The notes under the pieces: model-generated
What the model was told of the DNA's origin: nothing
Databases searched by the model: none
What the model saw: only the letters and a program-made list of their open reading frames with translations
Position numbers and translations under genes: made by a program
Source: Candidatus Thiodiazotropha sp. CDECU1
Lineage (GTDB): Bacteria; Pseudomonadota; Gammaproteobacteria; Chromatiales; Chromatiaceae
DNA: 64,000 bases
Reading direction: 5' to 3'
Assembly: GCF_963455295.1 (NCBI RefSeq)
Contig: NZ_OY734020.1
Coordinates: forward strand, 1,736,001-1,800,000
Shown: piece after piece, positions 9,507 to 18,006 of the stretch
Layout of the letters: each line of letters starts with the position of its first letter
Numbering within the stretch: the first letter of the stretch is position 1

Positions 9507-9843
9507 TCTAGATCTGCCCGCAATCCCGGGTAAAAGGTATTTTACCATTGGCGAGGTGAGTGACCTGTGTCAGGTCAAACCTCATGTGCTGCGCTATTGG
9601 GAGCAGGAGTTCCCGCAGCTGAAGCCGGTCAAGCGACGGGGCAACAGACGCTACTATCAACGCCACGATGTGCTCATGATCAGGCAGATCCGTAGTCTTC
9701 TGTATGAGCAGGGATTTACTATCGGTGGCGCACGCCAACAGCTTTCAGGCGATACCGCCAAGGAAGATCTGCAGCAGAGTCAGCAGATCGTCAAACAGTT
9801 GCGCAGTGAACTTGAAGAGGTCCTGCAGATCCTGAAAAGATAG
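9484..9843 (+). CDS. MerR-family transcriptional regulator
   Basis: A 119-residue protein with an N-terminal MerR winged helix ([20 protein letters not shown], then [19 protein letters not shown]) and a C-terminal helix (about 85-118) suited to dimerisation. It lacks the Cys residues of metal-sensing members, so its ligand is unknown. The ATG lies inside ihfA (23-base overlap), implying coupled expression; this ihfA-merR pairing is common in gammaproteobacteria. Confidence 0.88.
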   Translation: MLDPSSSNLDLPAIPGKRYFTIGEVSDLCQVKPHVLRYWEQEFPQLKPVKRRGNRRYYQRHDVLMIRQIRSLLYEQGFTIGGARQQLSGDTAKEDLQQSQQIVKQLRSELEEVLQILKR

Positions 9844-9850
9844 GATATTA

Positions 9851-9975
9851 GTCCACAAATAAACGCAAATGAACGCAAAAGCGGATGATTTGATGTGGCG
9901 CATCTCCAGTTACTGATTTCATTCAGAGCAAGCATAAACCCGAATATTTACGTTTATCAGTGTTCATTTGCGGAC
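9851..9975. repeat. Dispersed inverted-repeat element, copy A
   Basis: The ends at 9851-9879 and 9947-9975 match as inverted repeats at about 22 of 29 positions (GTCCRCAAATRAAC core). No open reading frame lies between. It is related in sequence to the elements at 10235-10339 and 61970-62097 and fills most of the gap between the MerR gene and tRNA-Pro. Confidence 0.55.
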
Positions 9976-10032
9976 CCTACATAAACCAGGTCAGATACAC
10001 TCACAGCTTTTCGTGAAAAGCGTTTTTCCAGA

Positions 10033-10061
10033 TTGACATCAGCCGCTTAAGTGCCTAGTAT
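10033..10061 (+). promoter_or_regulatory. Promoter of tRNA-Pro
   Basis: Consensus TTGACA (10033-10038) and TAGTAT (10056-10061) with an ideal 17-base spacer, ending 11 bases before the tRNA. A near-consensus sigma70 promoter is expected for a tRNA gene. Confidence 0.8.
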
Positions 10062-10072
10062 TGCCGCTCTTT

Positions 10073-10149
10073 CCGGGCGTAGCGCAGTCTGGTAGCGCAC
10101 TACAATGGGGTTGTAGGGGTCGGGTGTTCGAATCACCCCGCCCGGACCA
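10073..10149 (+). tRNA. tRNA-Pro (anticodon GGG)
   Basis: A 77-base cloverleaf: acceptor stem CCGGGCG/CGCCCGG, D-arm GCGC/GCGC, anticodon stem CTACA/TGTAG with loop ATGGGGT (anticodon GGG), T-arm GGGTG/CACCC with TTCGAAT, discriminator A and encoded CCA. It reads CCC (and CCU) proline codons. It has its own promoter and terminator. Confidence 0.97.
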
Positions 10150-10157
10150 AAAAAATA

Positions 10158-10187
10158 GGGTTACCTGTTTCAGGTAACCCTTTTTTT
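10158..10187 (+). terminator. Terminator of tRNA-Pro
   Basis: GGGTTACCTG (10158-10167) pairs with CAGGTAACCC (10171-10180) to form a 10-bp stem with a TTT loop, followed by seven T, eight bases after the tRNA. Confidence 0.92.
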
Positions 10188-10234
10188 CTGCCCTTAAGTT
10201 TTTGTTGGGATGTATGACTACTACTGTTTTTTAA

Positions 10235-10339
10235 CCGCGAATGGACGCGAATCACCTCAAATGTACGCAAATCGTTATTTACAAAACCCTTAAACCATTT
10301 GCGTTAATTGGCGGTGATGCGCGTCCATTCGCGGCTTGA
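10235..10339. repeat. Dispersed inverted-repeat element, copy B
   Basis: CCGCGAATGGACGCG (10237-10251) has a perfect 15-base inverse at 10322-10336. The inner right part (GGCGGTGATGCGCG) closely resembles the same part of the element upstream of rraA. It is non-coding and lies between tRNA-Pro and the soxL terminator. Confidence 0.65.
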
Positions 10340-10344
10340 ATAAA

Positions 10345-10374
10345 AAAGGCTGCCTTACAGCAGCCCTTTTATTC
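10345..10374 (-). terminator. Terminator of the soxXAKL operon
   Basis: On the minus strand AAGGGCTGC and GCAGCC(TT) form a stem with a short loop, followed by six T (complement of 10345-10350). It begins 24 bases beyond the soxL stop. The other strand also has T residues, so it may act in both directions. Confidence 0.8.
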
Positions 10375-10397
10375 TCAGCAGTTGTGTCAGATCAGTT

Positions 10398-11069
10398 TCA
10401 GCGATTGACTGTGGTGAGTCCCAGGCTGACCCAATCCTGCATGCCGCCACGATACCATTTCAGTTTGTAGGCCGGGTATCCCAGGTTAATCAGGGTCTTG
10501 ATGTTGTTGGATGACTGCGGGCACCAGCTACCGTTACAGAACATCACCAGGGTCTTGGCATTGCGAAAATCAAGATTGCCGTCTATCTCCTGAACCCCAA
10601 GCTGATCGACCAATATGTCATGTACACCTTCTGCTTCAGCAGCGACTTCGAAGGTACCCTGGAGATCAACATTGATCTTGTTCCAAGGGATATTCACTGA
10701 ACCAGGGATGGTGCCGCGGATGATCCAGTCGGGAGTACGTGAATCGATGACCAGAACCTTGCGATCGCCGTCACCGACCCGCTTCAGGTAGCCGAGGACC
10801 TCCAACTCACCCACTGTCTCCACACCTGGGGCAACTGTTGCCGGCTGTATGCAGAAGGGTGGGCAGTGACGGGCAACCTTGGTGAATGTGCCCGGGATCT
10901 TCGCCTGCTTGTCGGCTGAGCGTGAGATGATGATCTTTTCTCCACTATGGGTCACTTCCACCGACTGCAGTCCAGGGGTGATCTGATTACCATCGGCCGC
11001 AAGCAGCTGGGATGAGAGTGCTACGCCACTGACAAGTGCGGTAAGCATGAGTGCTTTGACAAACTTCAT
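10398..11069 (-). CDS. soxL: SoxL-type periplasmic rhodanese
   Basis: A 223-residue protein with a signal peptide (residues 1-24, cleavage LLA/AD) and a rhodanese domain in the second half. The catalytic Cys178 lies in the loop CNGSWCPQSS. DSRTPDWIIRGTIPGSVNIP is the usual substrate-side motif. A second Cys pair (Cys69, Cys73) precedes the domain. In purple sulfur bacteria SoxL is encoded last in soxXAKL and is thought to move sulfane sulfur, perhaps resetting the SoxYZ carrier. GGAGGA lies eight bases before the ATG. It starts 28 bases after soxK ends. Confidence 0.88.
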   Translation of the reverse strand: MKFVKALMLTALVSGVALSSQLLAADGNQITPGLQSVEVTHSGEKIIISRSADKQAKIPGTFTKVARHCPPFCIQPATVAPGVETVGELEVLGYLKRVGDGDRKVLVIDSRTPDWIIRGTIPGSVNIPWNKINVDLQGTFEVAAEAEGVHDILVDQLGVQEIDGNLDFRNAKTLVMFCNGSWCPQSSNNIKTLINLGYPAYKLKWYRGGMQDWVSLGLTTVNR

Positions 11070-11097
11070 TATGTCTTCCTCCAGGCGTTAGCCATTA

Positions 11098-11427
11098 TTA
11101 ATAGTGTAGATACGATGGCATTTTCAGATCTTTCTGAGACATCGCCTGTTCATATCCCAAGTGACCCTGTTTTGCAGCCTTGTTGGCAAGCTTGGCAGCC
11201 GCAACAAAGTCACCCTTCTTCAACAGTCCCTTTGCTTTCTTGATCATTTTACCGGTATCACGCCATTCGCCACCAACACTGGCGGCATGTTTTCTGGCTT
11301 CGTCCGCCGCGGCGATCAACTTTTCCACCTTCTCGGCAGAGACTTCATCAGCCATGGTAGTAGTTGCAAGGCCAGAACCAATGATCCAGACCAGCAAGCT
11401 TGTAATGAGTATTAATTTTCTATGCAT
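11098..11427 (-). CDS. soxK: SoxK, SoxAX-binding small protein
   Basis: A 109-residue exported protein with a signal peptide (hydrophobic stretch then TTTMADE) and a helical, Lys- and Ala-rich mature part (AADEARKHAASVGGEWRDTG, KKAKGLLKKGDFVAAAKLA), ending in an aromatic tail (SYLHY). ATG 11427 is chosen because GGAG lies eight bases upstream; a GTG three codons earlier is less likely. Position between soxA and soxL matches SoxK of Allochromatium-type operons, where it joins SoxA and SoxX. Confidence 0.85.
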   Translation of the reverse strand: MHRKLILITSLLVWIIGSGLATTTMADEVSAEKVEKLIAAADEARKHAASVGGEWRDTGKMIKKAKGLLKKGDFVAAAKLANKAAKQGHLGYEQAMSQKDLKMPSYLHY

Positions 11428-11478
11428 CGTTTTCACTCCGATCGCGTATATCTTTTAGTCATGAACTGGCAGAGGCTA

Positions 11479-12318
11479 TTATTTTCTCGCGCCAGGACCG
11501 TTCAATGGCAAGCCGTTACTCATGTAGGTGAGGAAGTATTCGAGATTACGATACTCGTCGCCATGAGCCTTGAATGGTTTTGCGCGAACCTGCTTGTTAC
11601 AGCCAGTGAATCGGCGATGCAGTGTTCCCACGGTACCCCATTTGGAGCGATATACAGGGAAGTGAGTGGTGTGACCGATTGCCGGACTGAGGATCTCCGT
11701 GCGCAGAATCATGCCTGCGTTCTGCAGGTGGCAATGGGCACAGGAGAAATTGAGCTGGCCACGACGTGTATAGTAGAACTTCTTACCCTCCTCATAGGCC
11801 TCGAGCGCGCGTGGATCATCAGTGGGAACCACCACATTAGTGACCTGGCCGCGTGATTCATAGGAGAGATAGGAGAGGATGTTGTTAATCGGCCCCTTCT
11901 TATATTTCAAAGGCTTCTCGCCATTGGCCTTTAGGCAGTTGTTGAGGGCCAGTGGCAGGGTCATGACCATACCTTTATCCTTATCCCAATGCGGATACTT
12001 GCCGGCAAGCGCGGGACCGTCCGGAAAGCAGTCCTTGAAGGTTTTGCCATTGGCGAAAGGTTTTTCCCACATCGCCTGGCCTTCATCGATGAACGGCTCG
12101 TAGGGTGGGAACTCTTCGATGGCCTCCCAGTTTTCACGGCCTATTGGATCAATGGAGTAGGCGCCATTGATATAGTCAGAGGTCTCCACATTGGGAAAAC
12201 GTTTTTTAAAGAAGTTTTGGAAGGCCTTAAGATCTTCTTCAGGGGTTGTTGCCTGTGCAGCGGTGATAAAGCCGCAGGTAATTACCATCAAGGTTAATTG
12301 ACGAAATAGTTGTTTCAT
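11479..12318 (-). CDS. soxA: SoxA, thiosulfate-oxidising cytochrome c subunit (monoheme type)
   Basis: A 279-residue periplasmic protein with a signal peptide (1-23). SoxAX catalyses oxidative coupling of thiosulfate to the SoxYZ carrier. One heme site is present, CAHCH at 193-197. The N-terminal heme site of diheme SoxA is replaced by Cys97 and Cys128, expected to form a disulfide. Cys240 (RRFTGCNKQ) is the conserved cysteine that ligates the active heme and carries the reactive sulfur. It lies 52 bases after soxX and 51 before soxK. Confidence 0.95.
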   Translation of the reverse strand: MKQLFRQLTLMVITCGFITAAQATTPEEDLKAFQNFFKKRFPNVETSDYINGAYSIDPIGRENWEAIEEFPPYEPFIDEGQAMWEKPFANGKTFKDCFPDGPALAGKYPHWDKDKGMVMTLPLALNNCLKANGEKPLKYKKGPINNILSYLSYESRGQVTNVVVPTDDPRALEAYEEGKKFYYTRRGQLNFSCAHCHLQNAGMILRTEILSPAIGHTTHFPVYRSKWGTVGTLHRRFTGCNKQVRAKPFKAHGDEYRNLEYFLTYMSNGLPLNGPGARK

Positions 12319-12370
12319 GTTCTTTCAATCCTCAAAGGAGTTGCTGTTGGACTCGCTGTAGTCTTAACGC

Positions 12371-12742
12371 TCAGAGTGTCCAGACATATTCGACGACTTT
12401 TTCAAAATCAGCTTCGGAGAGGATGCCGTGTTTACCGAATGGTGGCATTGCCGATTCGGGATTTTTGATGGTTGCATCCCAGATCTGCATACGCAGATCC
12501 TCCTTTGTGGGGAAACGGGATTTCATCGCCACCAGGGCCGGGGCTATGTTTCCCGGGGATGGCGCGTTGAGTATGTTGTGGCAGGCAAGACAATTCCCTT
12601 TTTTTCTATCGAAGGCAATCTTCTTTCCTTCCGCTACAGCATTGCCTTCTGCAGCGAAGATTGCGGGGGAGACCAGAAACTGACCAGCTAGGACGCTGAG
12701 TGCGCCGGCCATTCCTATCCACTTTTTGGTATTACCAATCAT
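12371..12742 (-). CDS. soxX: SoxX, c-type cytochrome subunit of SoxAX
   Basis: A 123-residue exported monoheme cytochrome: signal peptide 1-30, heme motif CLACH (51-55) and axial Met99 (AMPPFGKH). It accepts electrons from SoxA and passes them to the respiratory chain. ATG 12742 is preceded by TTGGAGG at five bases; the longer frame would begin inside that ribosome binding site. It is the first gene of soxXAKL. soxB and soxYZ are not in the window. Confidence 0.94.
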   Translation of the reverse strand: MIGNTKKWIGMAGALSVLAGQFLVSPAIFAAEGNAVAEGKKIAFDRKKGNCLACHNILNAPSPGNIAPALVAMKSRFPTKEDLRMQIWDATIKNPESAMPPFGKHGILSEADFEKVVEYVWTL

Positions 12743-13004
12743 TGTATCCTCCAACTGGGGGTGAATGTGGTTCTAACCTGTTGTTATTTAGGCAGTAATG
12801 CCATATATCTGGTGTTATAATGCTACAACAAGTCGCTTAAGGGCCTGAGTCTCTTTAGGACGTTTTTTTGGCTTAGAGCATTGTTATTCTTATAACTATG
12901 CTGTGTAAAGTCCAGAAAATGGTAAAAAAGGTTATGGTTTACCCCGGTATCACCTAAGGAAATGTAGGCTTTTTTAATATGCTAGGTGCCCTAACAACTG
13001 GTAA

Positions 13005-13316
13005 ATGGTCAAATTTCAATCAATGACAAAGCGGGCTGATCATCAATCCTGGTATGTCTACATTGTGCAATGTGCAGACCGGACCTTATACACAGGCATA
13101 ACCAAGGATATTGATAAACGGGTGACACAACACAACAGTGGCAGTGGCGCTAAATACACCCGGGGTCGAGTACCGGTTGAACTTGTCTTCGCCGAGGGGA
13201 TGGAGAGTCACGGCGATGCATTGCGCCGAGAGTATGAGATAAAGCGAATGAGCCTGGCCGGTAAGCGAAAAATCATCGAAGTATCAAGGACTGAAAAGGA
13301 AACTAGCTTGTCATGA
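13005..13316 (+). CDS. GIY-YIG domain protein (YhbQ/UPF0213-like)
   Basis: A 103-residue protein consisting of a single GIY-YIG nuclease-type domain: WYVYIVQCADRTLYTGIT contains the two beta-strand motifs, followed by RVTQHN and the Arg/Glu region (RREYEIKRMS). Members are proposed DNA repair or structure-specific nucleases; the cellular role is not settled. A second in-frame ATG at 13023 is also possible, and neither has a clear ribosome binding site. Confidence 0.85.
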   Translation: MVKFQSMTKRADHQSWYVYIVQCADRTLYTGITKDIDKRVTQHNSGSGAKYTRGRVPVELVFAEGMESHGDALRREYEIKRMSLAGKRKIIEVSRTEKETSLS

Positions 13317-13412
13317 ATCCATACTGATTGCATGGGCGTAGAAATTGAAGTCAGTATCTATTTTGTTCATTAGTAGCTAATTTCACATTCGAACCAGACA
13401 TCCTGGTTTCCG

Positions 13413-13973
13413 ATGATTTCAATGGGAGCCTTGTCTACCTATATATATTTCACCATGGCTGGAAGATCGTTTTACCTAGTGCATGGTGGTTTGAGCGCGA
13501 TCAACCGCTTTGTCTATGCCTCTACGCCGGCTGTTGAGAAACAGCAGGAGCTGGCCCTGTGCGATGCGGATGTTGTCATAGGTGGACATGCGGGGATTCC
13601 ATTCGGGGAGGTGTTGCACGGTCGCTACTGGCTCAACAGCGGTGTAATCGGTATGCCCGCCAATGATGGTACCCGGGATGGTTGGTATCTTTTGTTACTG
13701 CCTCAAGCGAAGGGTGTGCGTTGTGAATGGCGTCGTCTCAGTTACGATACGGAGGCGGCGCATGCAGCCATGCAGCTGTCGGGCAGGTCCGATGGTTATG
13801 CAACCGCCTTCAGCAAGTTCAATGGCCCCAACCGGTTTACCGTTTCCAGCTCGGACATATCCTTCACGAACAGTGATCCCACAAATCCCAGCGCATTGAT
13901 CGAAATGTTTTCGCAGTACTCTTGCGAGCGAGGCACCAGGAACATCCAATCTCTGGTAAGCAACAGGTTGTAA
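13413..13973 (+). pseudogene. Remnant of a metallophosphoesterase gene
   Basis: The reading frame keeps only the C-terminal half of a calcineurin-like phosphoesterase: GRSFYLVHGGLSAINRFVYA and VVIGGHAGIPFGEVLHGRYW, with the second-site His motif and NSGVIGMPAND. The N-terminal metal motifs (DxH, GD, GNHD) are missing, and a stop codon (13374-13376) closes the frame upstream. From about 13796 on, the frame only runs antisense through the next gene, so its own C-terminus is lost too. No start with a ribosome binding site is seen. It is probably non-functional. Confidence 0.65.
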
Positions 13974-14692
13974 GGGGCCGATTGATAATCACCATCCGTG
14001 CCATTCACGGCTTGTATCCCCACCATATTCAACATCTCCAGATAACGTGACAGGATCTGTTCGGCCGCTGTTGATGAATTGCCGGCGAGTCCGCTTGGCA
14101 ATCGACACCAGCAGTGCAGGAATGGGAGTTGCGCCAGGCTCTGTATCCCATCCTCCCGTGGTGCGGTTGCATATAGAGAATCAAAGGGAGTTGCGGACTC
14201 TCCTGGATAGAGGGGTAAAGGGACCAGTTGCAGATGTTTATGTTGTTGACTGGCGCCTGCTTCAGCGCCCCCGTTATAGAAACCCAGTGAGGGGTACTCC
14301 CCCAGACAGAGCCACAGAGCTTCGAAATCATCCAGGGTCAATAGACGCTCCTGATGCTGAAACTCCCGGGTCACAATGAGTAGGTGGTTCTCCACCACAT
14401 TGAATTTGTTCAGTACCGAGAGATGGGTGGAAGAGATATGCGTAACGGTCAAATCCGGATCCGGTGGCAGGAAGGGATTGAAAGGGACACTGGAGGGTTT
14501 TGTGGATTGCTCCTGTTTATCCAGGGCTTTACGTTTCAGATTCAGCGCTACGCGCACCATGAACTCGAGTCCGCCCTGTTTCAGGGTGTGGTGATCGGTT
14601 GCAATGGTGTGGAGTGCGCCTGCGGCGATGGCTGACTCTGTGCGTGAGCGAACCTGCTCCCACAATTTCCCGGATTGCAGAAGTTGTGTCAT
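13796..14692 (-). CDS. ATP adenylyltransferase / Ap4A phosphorylase-like protein
   Basis: A 298-residue member of the HIT-related APA1/APA2 family that phosphorolyses or forms diadenosine tetraphosphate. The catalytic histidine motif is QQHKHLQLVPL, preceded by FYNGGAEAGAS. NKFNVVENHLLIVTREFQHQ is the usual core strand. The C-terminal part (NGTDGDYQSAPYNLLLTRDW) is also conserved. The length is normal. The 3' end is antisense to the phosphoesterase remnant. A cupin gene lies 23 bases upstream on the same strand. Confidence 0.88.
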   Translation of the reverse strand: MTQLLQSGKLWEQVRSRTESAIAAGALHTIATDHHTLKQGGLEFMVRVALNLKRKALDKQEQSTKPSSVPFNPFLPPDPDLTVTHISSTHLSVLNKFNVVENHLLIVTREFQHQERLLTLDDFEALWLCLGEYPSLGFYNGGAEAGASQQHKHLQLVPLPLYPGESATPFDSLYATAPREDGIQSLAQLPFLHCWCRLPSGLAGNSSTAAEQILSRYLEMLNMVGIQAVNGTDGDYQSAPYNLLLTRDWMFLVPRSQEYCENISINALGFVGSLFVKDMSELETVNRLGPLNLLKAVA

Positions 14693-14715
14693 CAGAGTTG
14701 TCGAGTGGACAGCAC

Positions 14716-15030
14716 TCAGTTCCCCATTTTTACCGCGTCAAGACTGATCACTGACTGATCGCCAATGACTTCGGCGGAGTGGGTGACACCCTTGGGAACC
14801 TGCAGACAGTCACCGGCTTCGAGGATGCAGGATTGACCGCTCATGCTCATTCTGAATCGGCCCGACAGCACACCATCTATCTTATCGACGGCATGTTCAT
14901 GGGGTGGGAAAAAGGTACCGGGTGGATAGATGTAGCGTGAGACATCATAACCCCTGGCCTCAAGCTTTCTGCGCATGGCCGATTCGCTCATTTCACCGTC
15001 GATAGCTTCATTCCAATGTTCAATCTGCAT
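14716..15030 (-). CDS. Small cupin-domain protein
   Basis: A 104-residue single-domain cupin with the metal motif YPPGTFFPPHEHAVDKIDGV (His-x-His ... Asp instead of the usual Glu) and the second motif (GDCLQVPKGVTHSAEVIG). It probably binds a divalent metal; the substrate is unknown. AGGTGACCT immediately precedes the ATG. It lies between ribE and the Ap4A phosphorylase gene, all on the minus strand. Confidence 0.82.
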   Translation of the reverse strand: MQIEHWNEAIDGEMSESAMRRKLEARGYDVSRYIYPPGTFFPPHEHAVDKIDGVLSGRFRMSMSGQSCILEAGDCLQVPKGVTHSAEVIGDQSVISLDAVKMGN

Positions 15031-15085
15031 AGGTCACCTACCTGTTAAAGAGGCTGCTGCGACTATCAGCGACCTGCGTAGGATT

Positions 15086-15706
15086 TCAGGCCAGTCGTTG
15101 CACCAGGCCCGGGAGTAGATTTGTCACTGTATCGACAATAGCCTGGGTCTGCGGGTCGATTTCAATATTTACGCGGTCTCCGATCTTGCGTGTGCCGATG
15201 TTGGTGCGCTGCAGGGTTTCGGGTATAAGGTTGACGTCAAACTGATCGTCCTCCACCTGGCCGATTGTCAGGCTGATGCCATCGATACCGATGTAACCTT
15301 TGGTAAAGATGTAGCGGCGCCATTCAGCAGGTAACTTGAACCTGATCTGGTAATTGTTTTCACTGCTCTGGATGTCCGCCACCTGCGCGGTGCAGAGGAT
15401 ATGTCCGGACATGGCATGGCCGCCGATTTCGTCACCAAAGCGAGCGGCGCGTTCGAAGTTCACGTGGTCCCCAACCTCGAGTTCTCCCAGATTGGTGACT
15501 CGCAACGTCTCCTGCATCAAATCGAAATCGATCAGATCACCATCGATGCGGGTCACTGTCAGACAACAGCCGTTGTGTGCCACCGATGCACCTGATACCA
15601 GGCCATCCAACGCTGTCTCAGGCAGGCGGATTCGATGGGTGCGGAAGGCCTCCCTCTGCTGGATCTCCACAACCTCCGCTGTGCCTTGAACAATACCTGT
15701 AAACAT
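15086..15706 (-). CDS. ribE: Riboflavin synthase (alpha subunit)
   Basis: A 206-residue enzyme that converts two 6,7-dimethyl-8-ribityllumazine molecules to riboflavin. It shows the internal duplication of the family: [12 protein letters not shown] at the start with [12 protein letters not shown] in repeat one, and [14 protein letters not shown] in repeat two. It closely resembles the E. coli type ([11 protein letters not shown]). No FMN riboswitch was recognised upstream. Distinguishing it from lumazine-protein paralogs is safe given the intact repeats. Confidence 0.94.
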   Translation of the reverse strand: MFTGIVQGTAEVVEIQQREAFRTHRIRLPETALDGLVSGASVAHNGCCLTVTRIDGDLIDFDLMQETLRVTNLGELEVGDHVNFERAARFGDEIGGHAMSGHILCTAQVADIQSSENNYQIRFKLPAEWRRYIFTKGYIGIDGISLTIGQVEDDQFDVNLIPETLQRTNIGTRKIGDRVNIEIDPQTQAIVDTVTNLLPGLVQRLA

Positions 15707-15786
15707 GGATCTGGTGGTTTATTTAGAGTGTATCGGACTGACTATTATACTCAGTAATCCCTTACGCGACTTGTTTGAGTTTTAAG

Positions 15787-16692
15787 TTATGCGTTTTTTT
15801 TGTTTTGAGCGGACGAGTTCGTTTCGTTCAAAACATATTCGACAAAGGCCTGGTTTGCCCGCGACAGATATCCGCCTTTTTTCCATGCCAATGAGAGATC
15901 GAGAAATACCGGCTCGTCAAACGGTACGGCTACCAGATCATGCTGCGCATCCTGCTCAATCACCATGCGCAGAAAGGTGGTAATGCCAAAGCCCTGACGC
16001 ACGATCGCCTTGGTGAGAGGGATCAGGTTGGTCTCAAAAGCGATCTTCGGTGACAGCCTGTGGTTTTGGCTGTAGCGATCGATAAACTCGCGCAGGAAAT
16101 AGCCGGTTTTAAACACCACCAGTTCGTGGCTGAAGAACTCCTCCATACTGATACTGTCGCTTGCCGCAAGCGGGTGCTCTTTGGGTACGCAGGCCACCAT
16201 CTCTTCACGGGTCAAGAGTCGGGTCTCCAGATCCTCCGGGGGTGGATCGGCCACCACCACCCCAAGGTCGAGCTCGCCAACCCTTATCATATCCTGGAGA
16301 CGGCGGGTGCCCTGTTCATAGACTGACAGGCTTAGGGCTGGATAGCGGTGTTTGAACCCCATAAGAATGGGGGGGAAGTAATACGAGCCCAACATGCTGG
16401 GTATGCCGATGCGCATCTCTCCCTTGGTCAGTCCACGAAGTTCACGCATCTCCAGCTCCGCGGCCTCCGACATTTCAATGATGCGTCTGGCGTGGCCCAA
16501 CAGCACCTCACCCTCAACCGTTGGTGTGATCTGGCGTTCGCCACGCTGGAGCAGGGTGAGATTCAGTTCTGCCTCAAGTTTGCGCATGGCGATGCTGACG
16601 GCTGGCTGAGCGATATGCAGTCTGCGGGCTGCGGCAGTAAATCCGCCATGCTGGCATATGGCCTGGAAATATCTGAGTTGTTTGATGTCCAT
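15787..16692 (-). CDS. LysR-family transcriptional regulator
   Basis: A 301-residue regulator from the ATG giving MDIKQLRYFQAICQ, the usual LysR N-terminus; an ATG seven codons earlier is less likely. The winged helix (GGFTAAARRLHIAQPAVSIA) is at residues 15-34, with the effector domain from about 90. It is divergent from an MFS exporter gene 97 bases away, the arrangement of E. coli ynfL/ynfM, so it probably controls that gene. Confidence 0.9.
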   Translation of the reverse strand: MDIKQLRYFQAICQHGGFTAAARRLHIAQPAVSIAMRKLEAELNLTLLQRGERQITPTVEGEVLLGHARRIIEMSEAAELEMRELRGLTKGEMRIGIPSMLGSYYFPPILMGFKHRYPALSLSVYEQGTRRLQDMIRVGELDLGVVVADPPPEDLETRLLTREEMVACVPKEHPLAASDSISMEEFFSHELVVFKTGYFLREFIDRYSQNHRLSPKIAFETNLIPLTKAIVRQGFGITTFLRMVIEQDAQHDLVAVPFDEPVFLDLSLAWKKGGYLSRANQAFVEYVLNETNSSAQNKKNA

Positions 16693-16702
16693 ATGAAAAT
16701 CG

Positions 16703-16734
16703 AATGAAAACAATATAAATAATATATTTTCATT
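16703..16734. promoter_or_regulatory. Inverted repeat between LysR and MFS genes
   Basis: AATGAAAA (16703-16710) and TTTTCATT (16727-16734) are perfect inverses around a 16-base AT-rich centre. The place and A/T composition fit an operator used by the divergent LysR regulator. Only sequence symmetry supports it. Confidence 0.4.
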
Positions 16735-16788
16735 ATAGCTCGATCGGGGTTAGGCTCAATATACTCTTCTCTTCCGGCTTAAGTTCGC

Positions 16789-18006
16789 ATGATTCAATCG
16801 AATACACCGAAATTCTGGCATGCCACCCTGGCACTCTGTATCGGTTCGGTGATGGTGTTCAGCAATCTCTATATCACTCAGCCGCTGCTGCCGGCACTGC
16901 GCGATGCATTTGATATAGACTCCCTGGAAGCGGCCCTGAGCCTCTCTGTCGCGACGCTTTCCCTGGGGGTGTGCCTGCTCTTCTTCGGACCCCTCTCCGA
17001 TGCCATCGGTCGCCGGGTTGTGATCCTCACCACGCTGCTGCTGCTTTGCCTGATTACCTTTGTCACCGCTTTCGCCACCGATTACACCGATCTGTTGATA
17101 CTGCGCTGCATACAGGGGATCCTGATCGCCGGATTACCGGCGGCAGCGCTTGCCTATATGGGTGAGGAGTTCGATTCACAGGCCCTGTTGCTGGCGGTTG
17201 GACTCTATATCGGCGCGAATTCCCTGGGTGGCGTTACCGGACGATTGATCAGTGGCCTGGTTGCTGCCGAGTGGGGATGGCGGAGCAGCTTTCTCATCCT
17301 GGCTGCCTTCGATCTGGTCTGCCTGTTTCTGGTATATCGCATGTTGCCGCTATCGCGACGATTCGAGCCGAGGCCGTTACGCTTTCACCGGATGCTGAGC
17401 GACCTGATCCTGCATCTGCGCAATCCGATGATTCTTGCTGCCTGTTTCATCGGGGGGCTGAACTTCTTTATCTTCGTCAACCAGTACAGCTATATCACCT
17501 TTGTTCTGGCGGATGAGCCCTATGGCCTCTCCTCTGACTGGCTGGGGCTGTTTTTCCTCACCTATCTCACCGGTACATTGGGTGCTTCGTTTTCCGGTCG
17601 TCTGGTAGTCAACCGATCTAAAACCGGCGCGATGGGTACAGGTATAGTGATATTTATGCTCGGTACACTTCTAACCCTGACACCCAATCTGGTTTTGATC
17701 ATCGCCGGGTTTTGTATCAATGCCTTCGGCTTTTTCTTTTGCCACTCCCTGGCCGCCGGCTGGGTCACTGGTCATGCACAATCTGCACGGGCCAGTGCGA
17801 CCTCGCTCTATTTGATGTTCTATTATGCTGGAGCCACTGTGGGGGGATTCTATCTGGAGCCGTTTTGGCGCTGGGCTGGGTGGGAAGGAATCGTGATCGG
17901 CTCCTTGATTGTGCTGAGTATCACCTTCGGTCTCACCCTCTGGCTGGGTAGTCGAAAGCCGTTGTACGACAGCCATCCTGCAACTGTCGAGAGCATGGAG
18001 GGCTGA
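16789..18006 (+). CDS. MFS transporter (YnfM-like)
   Basis: A 405-residue inner-membrane protein with 12 predicted hydrophobic segments and the MFS loop signature GPLSDAIGRRVVILTT between segments 2 and 3. SNLYITQPLLPALRDAF is typical of the YnfM/drug-efflux subfamily. The substrate is unknown. It is divergent from a LysR regulator. The following 240 bases before recA contain no gene. Confidence 0.88.
   Translation: MIQSNTPKFWHATLALCIGSVMVFSNLYITQPLLPALRDAFDIDSLEAALSLSVATLSLGVCLLFFGPLSDAIGRRVVILTTLLLLCLITFVTAFATDYTDLLILRCIQGILIAGLPAAALAYMGEEFDSQALLLAVGLYIGANSLGGVTGRLISGLVAAEWGWRSSFLILAAFDLVCLFLVYRMLPLSRRFEPRPLRFHRMLSDLILHLRNPMILAACFIGGLNFFIFVNQYSYITFVLADEPYGLSSDWLGLFFLTYLTGTLGASFSGRLVVNRSKTGAMGTGIVIFMLGTLLTLTPNLVLIIAGFCINAFGFFFCHSLAAGWVTGHAQSARASATSLYLMFYYAGATVGGFYLEPFWRWAGWEGIVIGSLIVLSITFGLTLWLGSRKPLYDSHPATVESMEG

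Noticed and set aside
15707..15786. FMN riboswitch upstream of ribE
   Set aside because: The 80-base gap is too short and lacks the conserved RFN element helices.
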